Positions 13,901-24,178 of a stretch of DNA of 64,000 nt are shown here, piece after piece. The notes under the pieces are model-generated. The model did no database searches. It worked only from the letters and a program-made list of their open reading frames with translations, and was not told the origin of the DNA. Position 1 is the stretch's first letter; each line of letters starts with the position of its first letter. The position numbers and the translations under genes were made by a program. The stretch covers positions 96,626,647 through 96,690,646 of the forward strand of contig CM060955.1 in assembly GCA_030765055.1 (NCBI GenBank), in the 5' to 3' direction. The DNA is from Mantis religiosa (lineage: Eukaryota; Arthropoda; Insecta; Mantodea; Mantidae).

Positions 13901-16900
13901 TATCAGAGAGGTATCTATTACCAAAGATAAATCCATGGTAACCGTTACAGGAGGGCGACTATATTGCAGCACTGCTATCATTTGCAGAGTATGGGTCACA
14001 AATTTCAGCATCTGTAGATTAATACTTCAAACAGAATAGGTGTATGTTGTGGTTCACCTAGGGAGTCCTCTGAAAATACTGGTTTTATTTCCATTTCAGT
14101 ACCACAAACAGGAGCCGGTCTAGCTTGAACTCTAGTGCTTCAGTTGGCAACATTCTTTCATTTCAGTTACTCTGTAACCTACCAGTCATAATCTCTGATA
14201 TCTAAAGGAAACTATAAAAATTAGCCATTTTTTATGTTACCAAAAGGTGGTAACTCATTTTCTTATCCATTTAAATTTTAATTTGATTCAACATAAATCT
14301 GCTCAAAAAGGATAAGTAAAATTCTAACCTTATTTGCCAGGTGCTTAATTATCTTGCTTGCAAATTATGGTGAAACAGTTTCCACCCAACAAAATAAGGC
14401 AAAAGGTTATTTTCTAAACTAAAAATTCTGATAGCAGGAATAATTAGTTTAATAATCTATGCTGAAACTAAAAAGATAATTGCTAACAATATATGTACAT
14501 ATTTTGCAAGATACAAATGATCTACTGATACTGAAAAGCTGCAACAAGGCCATTCACTCCAGCAAGTCAATTTACGCAATGAATGCAGCAGCAAAACCAA
14601 ACATCATATGCTTAAAAGGCCTGCTTTTAAACCATTTTGGTTTGCTTTATCAAGCAAAAACTTTAAAATGATTTCAATACACTGTTCCTATAAATATAAT
14701 GAAGATCATGAAATTAATAATTCCTCCATGATAGAATCAATAAAAACTGGCTTTAAATTACATTGTATTGGAGTCCTTTTAATGTATTCACGAGTCAGTA
14801 AAAGTAAAAATACTATTACTGAATTTCTTCATATTTAGGAAACAAATGTAACAAAATGCTGCTAAAGAACATGTAACACTACTTTACTGTCTAGAGGAGG
14901 AACCAAAACTATGTAATATGACATGACAGAATTTAAAGAAATAATGCTACACTAAACATGTATTTGGATGTAATTTAATGGTAAATAGGTATAATTGAGA
15001 GAAGATTCTCACTTTAAACAGGAAAAAACTATTACATATTTGGAAAAGCTATTATTCTGTGTCAAATTGTGTCCTATGTCCATTCACAGATGACCTTATT
15101 ACATAGGCTATGATGCCTCGGCCAGTAACTGAACAGAATGACAGGTTCCTGTGTTATCAGGGAAGCAATATTGACTCCTGCCACCAAAAACCAGGTAATT
15201 ACAAACCATATGTCAACTCTTCCTCTTTCACAAATGATGCAGGTATAATAGTTTAGCCCACTACTCCGAACTTAAGGATATTTTAGCTTACATGAAAACA
15301 AAGTCTCTTTTATTGAACAATTCAATCATTCCAAAGCTGGGTGTTCCTTGTTTTGCTTTTGTATTTACCTTTCCCCAATTAAGAAAACTCAAAAATCAGG
15401 GCACCTACCTCACCTATGTTACACAAATGTATAGTTTACCACTACAATGCTCTGTGATATCAAACACTATAGTGCTTTATTATACTGAACATGTCCCTCT
15501 TACTCCTGGAAAAGAGGAACCTGCTCTAAAGTGCAGGACAGATAAGGTAAAGAGATGAAGATTCTGTTAGGTGGAGTAAGTCTAATGTACTTCATTTCTA
15601 CATGCCCAAAGAAAGTCTGCCCTTCATTGTGAACTGCTTACCTACAAATCTGTTCTAAGATCTGAGACGTTTCCTTTAAAATTTCTTTCCTAAATATTTT
15701 AATTTCATACATCAGTGACTAGCATCTGTGGTACCACATGCAGAACAGGTTTTATAAACACTACTAAGAAGATCTACCTATAAATTGCTAGTACTTTAAA
15801 AGCATCGAAGTGTATATTGTTAAATTTTTAGAAGTTTTTTTCAAGAAATATAACTGGAAGAGGCACACCATTGTCACATTTACATCCTATGCAATTATCA
15901 ATTGGTACGGTCAGCAGGCACAACTACATTAAAATAATCCTCTTTTCTTATTCAGATTGTTTTAAAAACAATTAAAAAAGCTCCCAACAAAACAAGGCTG
16001 TTGCCTTATATTTTAATAGGATTTGAACTATGAAATTATATTTAACTACATATATAAAAGTATTCATTTACAATGGAGAATACAACATTTCATGACCGTA
16101 TGTCTACAATTAAATTATGTAATTGAAGTTTGAGGTAAAGAAGAAAAATATTGATATCAGCAAACTTTAGGTCAAAATGAGACGTACTTTACTTCATATC
16201 ATTTGGTAATTTGTTCGATGAAAGTATAAAACCAATTAAATCAACTCTGCAAGACTCATTTAATAATATATTTGCATTCATATGTTACTTTAAGTTTATC
16301 TTAATTATGGTATAAATAAAGCAATAGTTGTCTGCTTTGGTGCATGAAATGTCAAAAATATGTGCTCCATCTTTGACCTATTTCTTTTATTACATTTTCA
16401 TTTTTTATATCAACTTTTTTTTGTGCTGTGTGCTTCTTTGGAGCATACTGCAATCAATAGAAGCAGTTATTTTCTCTTTTAAACAGACTGAACACATACA
16501 TATGAAAATTCAACTTGAGAATTAACTTCTTATTTTCCTCGTATACCCTTATAAAACAAAACTTCGTACTAATTAAATATGAATCAAATTTTCTGCAAGA
16601 ATTAAAAAAAAAATAAAGACACTTCATTTAATTAGCAATCACAAAAACAATACATTGGCATTGCAGGTGTTCTTTTTTCTAGGAAAAATTAGGTCTTCCC
16701 CATTTAATTGTGTCTAAATTTATAATTAAAAACGAGTTTACAACAAATGTGTAGCATGCAGCTCGCTTTCTTCTTTTCTTTATCTGATAAATTCACTTAA
16801 TAGGTTATGCAACTATTGAATCAAATGATTAAAATTGCTTAGTATGCAGTTATATTATCAGTGGGCAAGTTTAATATTTAAATATATGTTACCATCTATA

Positions 16901-17028
16901 GTAGCTGGTGCAACGGCAACTGGATTGATTTCATCTTCTAAACCTGCCAACTGGTCTTGCTCACGAGCTAGAAATTCTGCTGCCGGATCTACTTCTGGCT
17001 GTTCGAAATTATCTCCGAAACCATCCAT
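4877..17028 (-). CDS. Clc: Clathrin light chain, first two coding exons (partial gene)
   Basis: Clathrin light chain binds the clathrin heavy chain hub and regulates coat assembly on endocytic and trans-Golgi vesicles. Coding exon 1 (17028 down to 16893) and exon 2 (4993 down to 4877) join in frame across a GT-AG intron of 11.9 kb and give 84 complete codons. The N-terminus contains EVDPAAEFLAREQ, the conserved acidic/FLAREQ signature of animal light chains. Exon 2 carries DHSGSFEMIDNFG, which resembles the segment before the heavy-chain-binding helix. The heavy-chain-binding coiled coil and C-terminus are missing; I could not find them in 1-4870, so they probably lie left of the window. Both splice sites agree in phase (phase 1 at each donor). 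The large intron holds many transposon relics. Assignment is by recognition of the family signature, not by alignment. Confidence 0.88.
4994..8261. other. Clc intron 1, left part, no recognised gene
   Basis: The sequence is AT-rich and intronic. It includes a CA/TA-rich stretch near 5101-5140 and 5279-5320 and a weak tRNA-like segment on the minus strand at about 6283-6350 (A-box-like tggctcagttgg), which may be an old SINE head. Nothing else is supported. Confidence 0.4.
8262..9180 (+). mobile_element. Penelope-like element relic with GIY-YIG stub and inverted arms
   Basis: The plus strand encodes the tail of a Penelope-type RT (YRKPTYSENYIKHNSHNP, about 8390-8445). After a frameshift, an open segment at 8502-8783 ends with GIYQISCKNCEKCYIGQTKR, the GIY-YIG endonuclease signature of Penelope-like retroelements. 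The unit is framed by an inverted repeat: left arm about 8265-8368, right arm about 9033-9175, sharing gactagtttcaaaggcaat and its complement. RT core and most of ORF are absent. It lies in Clc intron 1. Confidence 0.75.
9033..9069 (+). ncRNA. Hammerhead-ribozyme-like motif in Penelope terminal repeat
   Basis: CTGAAAA, then a short hairpin AGGC-GATT-GCCT, then TTGAAAC and TAGTC. This order (CUGANGA, stem II, GAAAC) is that of hammerhead cores known from Penelope-like elements. One core base is altered here. The opposing arm (8341-8368, minus strand) keeps an intact CTGATGA but a poorer stem II. Confidence 0.45.
9977..10540 (+). repeat. 112-bp tandem repeat, five units
   Basis: Unit starts at 9977, 10091, 10203, 10315 and 10427 (period 112 bp; the first unit has a 2-bp insertion). 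The units are almost identical. Each begins tttgatgttttatcaactat and contains a small inverted repeat, attggaa...ttccaat. No long ORF spans it. The near identity indicates recent amplification or homogenisation. Confidence 0.93.
11460..12610 (-). mobile_element. LINE ORF2 3' portion with RNase H and zinc-knuckle tail, decayed
   Basis: Read on the minus strand, the relic encodes the region after the RT (NALQAIACIMSIDPVVHLH) and an RNase H domain. The RNase H retains FTDWSKIENHIEAG (TDGS altered to TDWS), VFQAEL, ATANRTTHSLVVKLKE and HAGLQGNERAD (about 11950-11995, in another frame). A C-terminal cysteine motif, CPEKPPQTAQYLMTIC, follows at about 11655-11705. Several frameshifts and stops break it, and the 5' part with endonuclease and RT core is missing. 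RNase H-bearing LINEs belong to groups such as I, R1 and LOA; I cannot choose between them. Confidence 0.75.
12972..13047. repeat. 76-bp hairpin repeat
   Basis: taattttgtgattggccg at the left is complementary to cggccaatcataaaatta at the right (one mismatch), enclosing about 40 bp. It may be a miniature inverted-repeat element. Confidence 0.6.
13065..13268 (+). repeat. 88-bp tandem repeat, 2.3 units
   Basis: Units start at 13065, 13153 and 13241 with gtaa(c/t)ggaaaatcaataat. The third unit is partial. It lies directly after the 12972-13047 hairpin. Confidence 0.9.
13702..13946. mobile_element. MITE with ~57-bp terminal inverted repeats
   Basis: This is a 245-bp element. The left terminus aacggttaccatggatttat is complementary to the right terminus ending ggtaaccgtt, and pairing continues for about 57 bp through the tagatacctctc.agataacgcactgat block. 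No ORF. It lies in Clc intron 1. The superfamily is unknown and no clear target duplication is seen. Confidence 0.8.
13950..16890. other. Clc intron 1, right part, no recognised gene
   Basis: AT-rich intronic sequence. The open frames present are short, of biased AT composition and show no family resemblance. No repeat structure was identified by eye. Confidence 0.4.
16893..17028 (-). CDS. Clc: Clc coding exon 1 (start codon exon)
   Basis: The exon has 136 nt, which is 45 codons plus one base. It starts at the ATG whose complement is CAT at 17026-17028 and ends at ATAGATG with donor gtaaca at 16887-16892. The translation begins MDGFGDNFEQPEVDPAAEF and continues through LAREQ, the hallmark of clathrin light chains. 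The start is chosen because family members begin with an acidic/aromatic stretch of this kind directly before VDPAAEFL. A half CRE-like TGACG lies upstream near 17211 on the plus strand; I see no clear TATA box. Confidence 0.88.
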
Positions 17029-17311
17029 TACTGCACGAAAAAAAGTGATGTGTCTAAATAAGGTAAAACAGAGGCAAGTAAAATGTGTAATGAAAACAGT
17101 GCTAACTCACCGTAGTAATAATTATCTCAAAATGCTCTCGATCTGACAGAAGAAGGAAACAGAAATGACACTACCTCGTATTCTGTCCGTATCTCTTACC
17201 CACCCCCTCAGTGACGTTTTCAGAGAGTCTTAACTTGGAACGGAACATATGAAGGGAAAGCAACCGAAAAGCAAGAAGTTAAAAAAGATGTTTCTCTTTG
17301 ACTTTTTCCCA

Positions 17312-17400
17312 TTCATTAATCAGGGCTTCATGGGTGAACAGTCGTTTCAGGTTTATGAAGGTGGAGATTTCGGCATATGAGGCTTTGACTTCGACTGACA
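17312..17400 (+). repeat. Fragment related to the MITE at 33741-33866
   Basis: aatcagggcttcatgggtga and the following cgtttcaggttta align with the left half of the element at 33741. The right terminal repeat is not evident here. Confidence 0.4.
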
Positions 17401-17837
17401 GTGCCCTCAGTAAATCTATACGGTAGATTATTGCTTATAATAATAGAAGTCCTGTGATTGCTTATTTGAATTAGTGTTCGACTTATATAGTGTATACTGT
17501 ACTGTTAACAATTCTTTACAACTTATTATACAGACTGAAGCATAAGTGTAGTCTGCGATATGCACCATTAAGTTAAAAAGCACGTGTGGGTGCACGTAAC
17601 ACATAAACATCAAAATGGTGCTCTGTAATATTGTCCAGATAATTCGTATCTTCTCAACTGGCGAGATTCTAAAGGTTTTGAGCACCAAACGTTGTTCCTG
17701 CATTACAAAATGTTGCTTAAAACTATTGTTAAAACATTTCATATGCGTTATAGTTGAGTTATAGCTGTTTCACTGTTTTAAACAAAGTGTTTTGACTTAA
17801 ACAAGTACTTGTATTTAGTGTTTGTATTTCAAGATTT

Positions 17838-18018
17838 AAAAAAAATCGTTTAGCTTTCTTGATATATGAAGATACCTTAGCACTGAAGTGCTTCATGATT
17901 GGAACAGTGACAAAGTGGCTTCAAGCTTAAAGAAATTCGTTTACTTTTTTTTGATATATGAAGATACCTTAACACTGAAGTGCTCCATTACTGGAACAGT
18001 GACAAAGTGCAATAGTGT
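17838..18018 (+). repeat. 92-bp tandem monomers in the LINE A leader
   Basis: Two units of about 92 bp share gatatatgaagatacctta, acactgaagtgct and ggaacagtgacaaagtg. Copy B has a related segment (about 33660-33690, minus strand). LINE 5' regions built of promoter monomers are known in several families; that role here is inference. Confidence 0.65.
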
Positions 18019-18235
18019 TGTGACGTGTGTAGTAGTCTAAATACAGTTCATTACACTCACATAACTAGTATTAAACTGCAACAGAGCTTTAGAAGCCAGC
18101 TGCTAGCATTTGAAATGATCACAACTACATTGGGCTACAAATGATGGATTCTTTAAATTTTCCTGGTTTAATTACAGCAGAAAGGAACACCACCCATTCA
18201 GAGGAGATAGATACAGACTTATATTATGTCAATGG

Positions 18236-18440
18236 TGGTGATTGGGCCCGGGTTCGATCCCAGGCGACCGCTAAGTGGGATTTGTCGTGGACAACACGGC
18301 GTTGGGGTGGGTTTTCTCCGGGACCTCCGGTTTCCCCCGCCATCTCATTCCACCGGTGCTCCACCTTCATCTCATGCATCATCAGTGTCACCGCCTGCGG
18401 TGCCGTATGTAGTAAAAGCGGGCGTTAAACACTACACATT
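18236..18440 (+). mobile_element. Glu-type tRNA-derived SINE, 5'-truncated, inside LINE A ORF1
   Basis: The element begins within the tRNA head near the B box (gggttcgatcccagg) and ends with gcgggcgttaaacactacac. The same sequence occurs in full on the minus strand at 28835-29082. The homologous position in LINE copy B (about 33480) lacks the insert, so the insertion postdates the split of the two LINE copies. Confidence 0.8.
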
Positions 18441-18850
18441 TCCGCGATTTTCTCAAGGAGCTACTAATTGTGGAACTTATTATCCCCTTGCCTTGCGGGA
18501 ACGCAAGTATCTTGCAATTGGAAAAGCAGGCGAGATTGAAATACCTGGAGAATAGAGATAATAAAATGCTCAGTCTACTATAAGAGGAAACTAACGGAAC
18601 TACTTTACATGAGTTCCAGTTTTATTCCGCCCATCGAGCACGCATTGAAGTAAAAACTTCTTGCCTTCTCTTGAACGAACAATTGAAAAATACTTCCCAC
18701 TAATGTTAAGTGAACTACTAAAGGTAAAGTAAAAGCCCAAAAACATCTCCGGCAAATGGAACCCCTGACCACCACAAACAGATTCCAGGAGCTTTCCATG
18801 ATAGTCCACCATGAGCAAGCTCGTTTGCAACCATCTACCAGCAAAAGGAC

Positions 18851-19950
18851 ATGTCCAGATCCCCCTTCCCGGTCACAATCAAGGAAACACAGTTTCATAT
18901 AGCTGCACAAGTTATACCTTCCATCTCCACAGCTTCTTCTCAACAGACAGCTGCTTCTGTCACATCCATTAAGACTACTCCAATCTTCCTTCGTGATCCA
19001 AGATATGCACGAGAACCCAATCCCTCTCATCGTCTAGTAAAATGCTCTATCAAAAACATAAGTATCACAGTCGCTCTAATCCTAGAAACTCCTGTCGACC
19101 ATCGCTACACAAGGTAGTATCTAACAGAGGACGAAGTACAGTTTTAACTACATTGTAGCATGATGAGATGTATGTATGTAAAGTAAAGCTTAAAGACCCG
19201 CCTATGCACGTCACGGAGGCTGATGTTACTGCCAAACTACAAGATTTATCATATCTAGTGGAGCGAGTTGGACAATTGCGTTCAAATCGCAGCAGCCGCA
19301 GGTAATCACTCACTTCAGAGTAGCTCTGCGGAACGAGGTCCATTCAGCCAACATCGATAAAGATACGCGGATGTTTATTGCCATTATCCGAGTTGAGTCT
19401 TGCCGTCCACCAGCAAGACCATTGCAAAAATCGTCACAAATTGCACAAATTGTTAGCAATTTACATACAGTGAAGCAGGGTGCAGACTCGAACCTGTGGT
19501 ACTTACTTTGGAGAACTGGGTCACAAGCGACCAGAGTGCCAGCTGTTCTGTGTCCCGGCACTAAATCAAAGTGTTTCAACTGTGGTGGAGATTACCTTTA
19601 CCGATATGCCAAAAGTCCTGTTTGGGCAAGAAGCGAGAGTTGCGATGAAGCTTAACAAAAATGGGCGTGTACATGCAATGATGCGGCTCCTAAGTTACCT
19701 AATCCTATGGGTTTATCCAAGGAAGCGTTCAAGGGTACTCGATATTCTGAACACCTCCATCCAGGGGGTTATCACAAGAGTTATGCTACAACCCTAAAGA
19801 ACACTAAATATTCTCAGTTACTTATTGTTAAATCAATAACTGATAGCACCCCAAAATATCATCAATCTCAACCTGATACTCAGTGCCATACTGCAGATCA
19901 TTTATGTAACACACCGCTCCTGACCACATGAACGAATAACGGCCAAAACC
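18851..19950 (+). pseudogene. LINE A ORF1 (gag-like) remnant
   Basis: The open stretch at 18851-19117 carries IKTTPIFLRDPRYAREPN and ILETPVDHRYTR. These match the gag block (PPIF...., then a PxDHR-type motif) of jockey-clade ORF1 proteins. Later frames (19371-19930) hold dispersed cysteine-containing pieces that could be zinc-knuckle remnants. Stops and frameshifts are numerous. Confidence 0.6.
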
Positions 19951-19971
19951 ACCAACAACGTAATAACTAAG

Positions 19972-20035
19972 AACATCCAATCAACTTCTTCTCCCGTCCA
20001 ATATGACATAACGTTGGAGGACGTAAAATTACAAA
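19972..20035 (+). mobile_element. Val-type SINE 3' fragment
   Basis: cgtccaatatgacataacgttggaggacgtaaa corresponds to the 3' end of the Val-type SINE found in full at 21073-21300. It is strongly truncated. Confidence 0.55.
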
Positions 20036-20328
20036 AGAAAACTTCTTCTAAAACTACATCTTTTAGACTACAGAAACAGCTCAACAGCGCATAAATGAAA
20101 TTGAATTGTGTTTAATTTCATTATTAGTTGTATTAGCTGGAATAACAAAAAGTCTGTCACTGTACCAAAAAGCCAAAATACTCACCCATACAGTCTCTCA
20201 ATCCCTGATGATTACTTCTTTACTCTAAGGAACAAGATTCCCCTCAATCTTCAGGCTGACGCGCAGTGCTGTTGACAGACGTGCTAAACAAATAGATCAG
20301 CCATATCCCCCTCCCACCATCTTGGTGC

Positions 20329-20900
20329 ATGCAGTGTTCATCTTCATGGGACAATATGGTAGCCATAAATAATGCGCTAACACTCTTATTCAATCCAAAC
20401 ATTTGCTCTTGGAACCATAATGGTTTAACAAGCAAGCTGCGAGAAGTGGCAAATTTCATTTCTGCCAAAAAGTTTCTAAATATTACTGTTACAAGAAACT
20501 CAATTGATCGTAACATCAAAATCACGATCCCCAATATGATTGGTCACAGATGTGACCGTGCGGATAGCTTTGGCCGTACAGCAGTATACTTACATCGCAA
20601 CATCCAGCATCTCGTATTCATCTGCAAGCCACTGAAGACCTGGAAGAAACCGGTGTCCAAGTATCCACAGATAAAGGATCTCTAAACCTTTATTCAGTGT
20701 ATACACCACCTGCTAGAACCCTTGTTGATACGGATTTAGACATTGTTTTCAATGGATTCTCGATACTGCGATGGACGACATCAATGCCAAAAGTCCACTG
20801 AGGAACTCTACCACCTATAGTCAACGAGATACGATTTTGAAACGTACCTGAACAGGAAACATCTATCATTGCTTGATTCTTCATCTCCTACCATCACATA
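20329..20900 (+). pseudogene. LINE A endonuclease (APE-type) remnant
   Basis: An open frame at 20329-20685 contains NICSWNHNGLTSKLREVANF, the first conserved block of an APE-type LINE endonuclease. It continues with IDRNIKITIPNMIGHRCDRA, AVYLHRNIQH and, after frameshifts, VYTPPARTLVDTDLD. The glutamate of the LLLSET-type motif is not recognisable. Confidence 0.7.
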
Positions 20901-21072
20901 TAGAGAAAGGCGTTCACCCGATTGGTTAAACACTGTCATCCTGCAAAATATCCGCTATCAGCCATCACTGTTCTCCCTTCTAAATCTCTCCTCAGATAAC
21001 TACCTGGTACTACTACTCCTCTTCAGAGCCAAGACAATAAATTACCACCACATACTATAAACCCTAGAAGTA

Positions 21073-21300
21073 AGCCCGCCTCGGTAGCGTGGTGGTAGCA
21101 TGTCTGCCTCACGTTCAAGAGGTGCCGAGTTCGAATCTCTGTCAGGGTGAGTTACCTGGATAGGCCTTTTCCGGTGTTTTCCCTTATCCTGAAAGACGAA
21201 TTTCGGGTAACTCTAAGCTCTATGGACCATGGGTTCAGCATCGTTTCACCTATTCCATTCATCGTCCGATATGACTTAACCTTGGAGGACGTAAAAAATA
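21073..21300 (+). mobile_element. Val-type tRNA-derived SINE with 10-bp target duplication
   Basis: The head is gcccgcctcggtagcgtggt with B box gttcgaatctc, followed by a conserved body (cttatcctgaaagacgaat, tggaccatggg) and tail catcgtccgatatgactta, ggaggacgta. The flanks carry the perfect duplication cctagaagta (21063-21072 and 21301-21310). It interrupts LINE A. The isotype is tentative (apparent CAC anticodon). Confidence 0.85.
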
Positions 21301-22001
21301 CCTAGAAGTACAAACAGCAGTAAATTTACGCTACTCATGGAACAGCAACCTATACATCTTTAACACTGCTTTACAACTGCAGCTGCTGATAATCTTGCTA
21401 ATTGCATAACCAATACAATGGCAACTGCAATGAAGGAAGCACGTCCACCACGTCAACTTCCTTGATGCTGAAGAAGCCTCACTTTGGAGGATGTCCAAAC
21501 TAAGCTTCGTATTCCTACTTCTGATCCAATCCAATGGGAGACGGGTTGCCCAATCATCGATTGAGAAAGTGGAATTAATTGCCGAATATCTAGAATTCAC
21601 CTTTCAAGAGGCTGAATCACCAGATGATGAGCAAGTTCATTAAATAGAGGGTTCTTAGTCATGATTGAAACTCGATATACGAAAACTGATGTACTACTCA
21701 CTCCTGCCGCTGAGGTGACAAAAGTAATTGCGTCAGTAAGACCATGTGCATGATGTGATAGTATACCTCACGTTGCATTTAAAGACTTTCTCGGGGTTAT
21801 ATTATATTAATTGTACACTTGTGCAACAGATTGCTGCACTTTTCCTACTTTCTTGCTTGCTGGAAACCCGCAAGAATTATAAACTTACCAATGCATGGCA
21901 ATGACGCCAAACTGATTGCAAATCATCGACCCATCGGTCTACTATCAATTGTCACTAACTATTCTGGAAGTTACTTCAATTTCGGCTTCAGTGTTTTATA
22001 G

Positions 22002-22828
<827 letters not shown>

Positions 22829-23040
22829 GAGTTGGTAGCAGTGCTTTTTAAAACAAATGTGTAAGAAATCTTTGTTCGAATTGTTTCTGTAATTTAAAGA
22901 TATCTTTATATTTTGGTGAAGTGTTTCTCGTACGTCAGTATATTCTACAAGTTTTCCGGTACGTGTGGTAGTGTTAGTGCAACGAGGGAACTATCGGTTT
23001 AGTTTTTGTGAGAAAAAACAATTGTGCCTGTGGAGCCACG

Positions 23041-24177
23041 ATGACGTCAGCTGCTGACAGCGTAGTTGAAAACGCTCTAAATAAGTTACTCAATATAGCT
23101 GGCAAGTGCGTAAAAATGAGAAGCGATCTAAAGAAAGATCTTTTTGACGCGATCAGTGATATCAGGAACGAGTTCAACAGTGTTAGTAGGGCAGTGGAAG
23201 AAAAGAACAAAGTGATCAGTGAACTGCAATCGAGAGCTACAGAAGCGGCATCCATTGTCCAAGCCATTCATTCAGGCGAGGATGAGTACGCGAGACATCT
23301 AGCGCCCACGGGAGACAACCACTGGACCAGCGAGTGGAGGGTGGTGCCACCTGCAGGTAGGTCAAAGAAGTGCTACTCCGAAGTTACCAAGACAAACCAA
23401 GAGTGGCGCCAGTCGGATGTGTCACACGGAAAACAAACTTATAAAATGTTTGTGAAATCAAAAAACAACCAGAGTGTCGAGTACACTAAGACTCTACTCA
23501 AGTCGAAAGTTAACCCTGCAAAAATGAAAGTCGGTATATCTGCGCTAAAAACGCTAAAAAACGGGCAGTTACTTTTGGAATCAGAAAGCCAAGGTGAACT
23601 CAAAAAAGTTTGTGAAGCAATAACTGGAACATGCGGGTTAGAACTCGAAAGCTATTTGCCGAAGCTCAGGAATCCCAGGATCATTATATTTAATGTTCCA
23701 GAGGATATTACCATAGACAATGCAACAGAAGCCATAGTCAATCAGAATTCAGATCTGAATTTAAGCGAAAGTGACATAATTCCTAAATTCGTGTTTGCAG
23801 ATAGAAGGAAAAACAAGAATTTGGTAATAGAAGTCACGTCACAAGTTCGCAGGTGCATTTCGGGCAGGAAACTTAAATTAGGCTGGCACATATGTAATAG
23901 TGACGACTACCTATCAGTTACACGTTGCCATAATTGCTGTAAATACCACCATAGAGCCCAGGAATGCACAGGGGAACAAGTATGTCCACATTGCTCTGGA
24001 AATCATAAAATGCAAGAATGCCAAGCACCTAAAGAAAACCATCGATGCATCAATTGCACAAATTATAACAAATACAATGGATCAATGCCGATAAGTGAGA
24101 ACCATTCATCGCTTGATAAAAACTGCCCATGCTATAAAACTGCCCTGAAGAAGAATATGGAAAGAATCGACTATTAA
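23041..24177 (+). CDS. LINE ORF1, gag-like nucleic-acid-binding protein
   Basis: I place the start at ATG 23041 (378 aa). The open frame extends 33 nt upstream only by way of a GTG, which is not expected as a eukaryotic start. The N-terminal third is probably helical (DLKKDLFDAISDIRNEFNSV, AVEEKNKVISELQSRATEA), consistent with a coiled coil. A gag-type core follows. Near the C-terminus are CHNCCKYHHRAQEC (CX2CX4HX4C, residues 296-309), CPHCSGNHKMQEC (315-327) and a third, irregular Cys/His cluster from 336. Such proteins bind element RNA and form the RNP. Translation ends TAA one base before the ORF2 ATG. Confidence 0.9.
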   Translation: MTSAADSVVENALNKLLNIAGKCVKMRSDLKKDLFDAISDIRNEFNSVSRAVEEKNKVISELQSRATEAASIVQAIHSGEDEYARHLAPTGDNHWTSEWRVVPPAGRSKKCYSEVTKTNQEWRQSDVSHGKQTYKMFVKSKNNQSVEYTKTLLKSKVNPAKMKVGISALKTLKNGQLLLESESQGELKKVCEAITGTCGLELESYLPKLRNPRIIIFNVPEDITIDNATEAIVNQNSDLNLSESDIIPKFVFADRRKNKNLVIEVTSQVRRCISGRKLKLGWHICNSDDYLSVTRCHNCCKYHHRAQECTGEQVCPHCSGNHKMQECQAPKENHRCINCTNYNKYNGSMPISENHSSLDKNCPCYKTALKKNMERIDY

Positions 24178-24178
24178 C

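Larger units (their letters stand above)
17838..21985 (+). mobile_element. Decayed jockey-like LINE (copy A), interrupted by SINEs
   Basis: This reads as one plus-strand LINE. It has two 92-bp leader monomers (17838-18018) and ORF1 remains (18141 to about 19950) that include a TTPIFLRDPRYA-type gag block. An endonuclease (SWNHNGLTSKLREV, from about 20400) follows, then RT remains (about 21690-21985, with NHRPIGLLSIV equivalent to the YRPISLL motif). A Glu-type SINE (about 18236-18440) and a Val-type SINE (21073-21300) interrupt it. It stops abruptly in the RT at the (TTA)n array. Many stops and frameshifts show it is dead. A second copy lies inverted at 29552-33700. Confidence 0.75.

Noticed and set aside
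23008..23040. Upstream extension of LINE ORF1
   Set aside because: The extension begins at a GTG; the first ATG in frame is 23041, which is the expected eukaryotic start.
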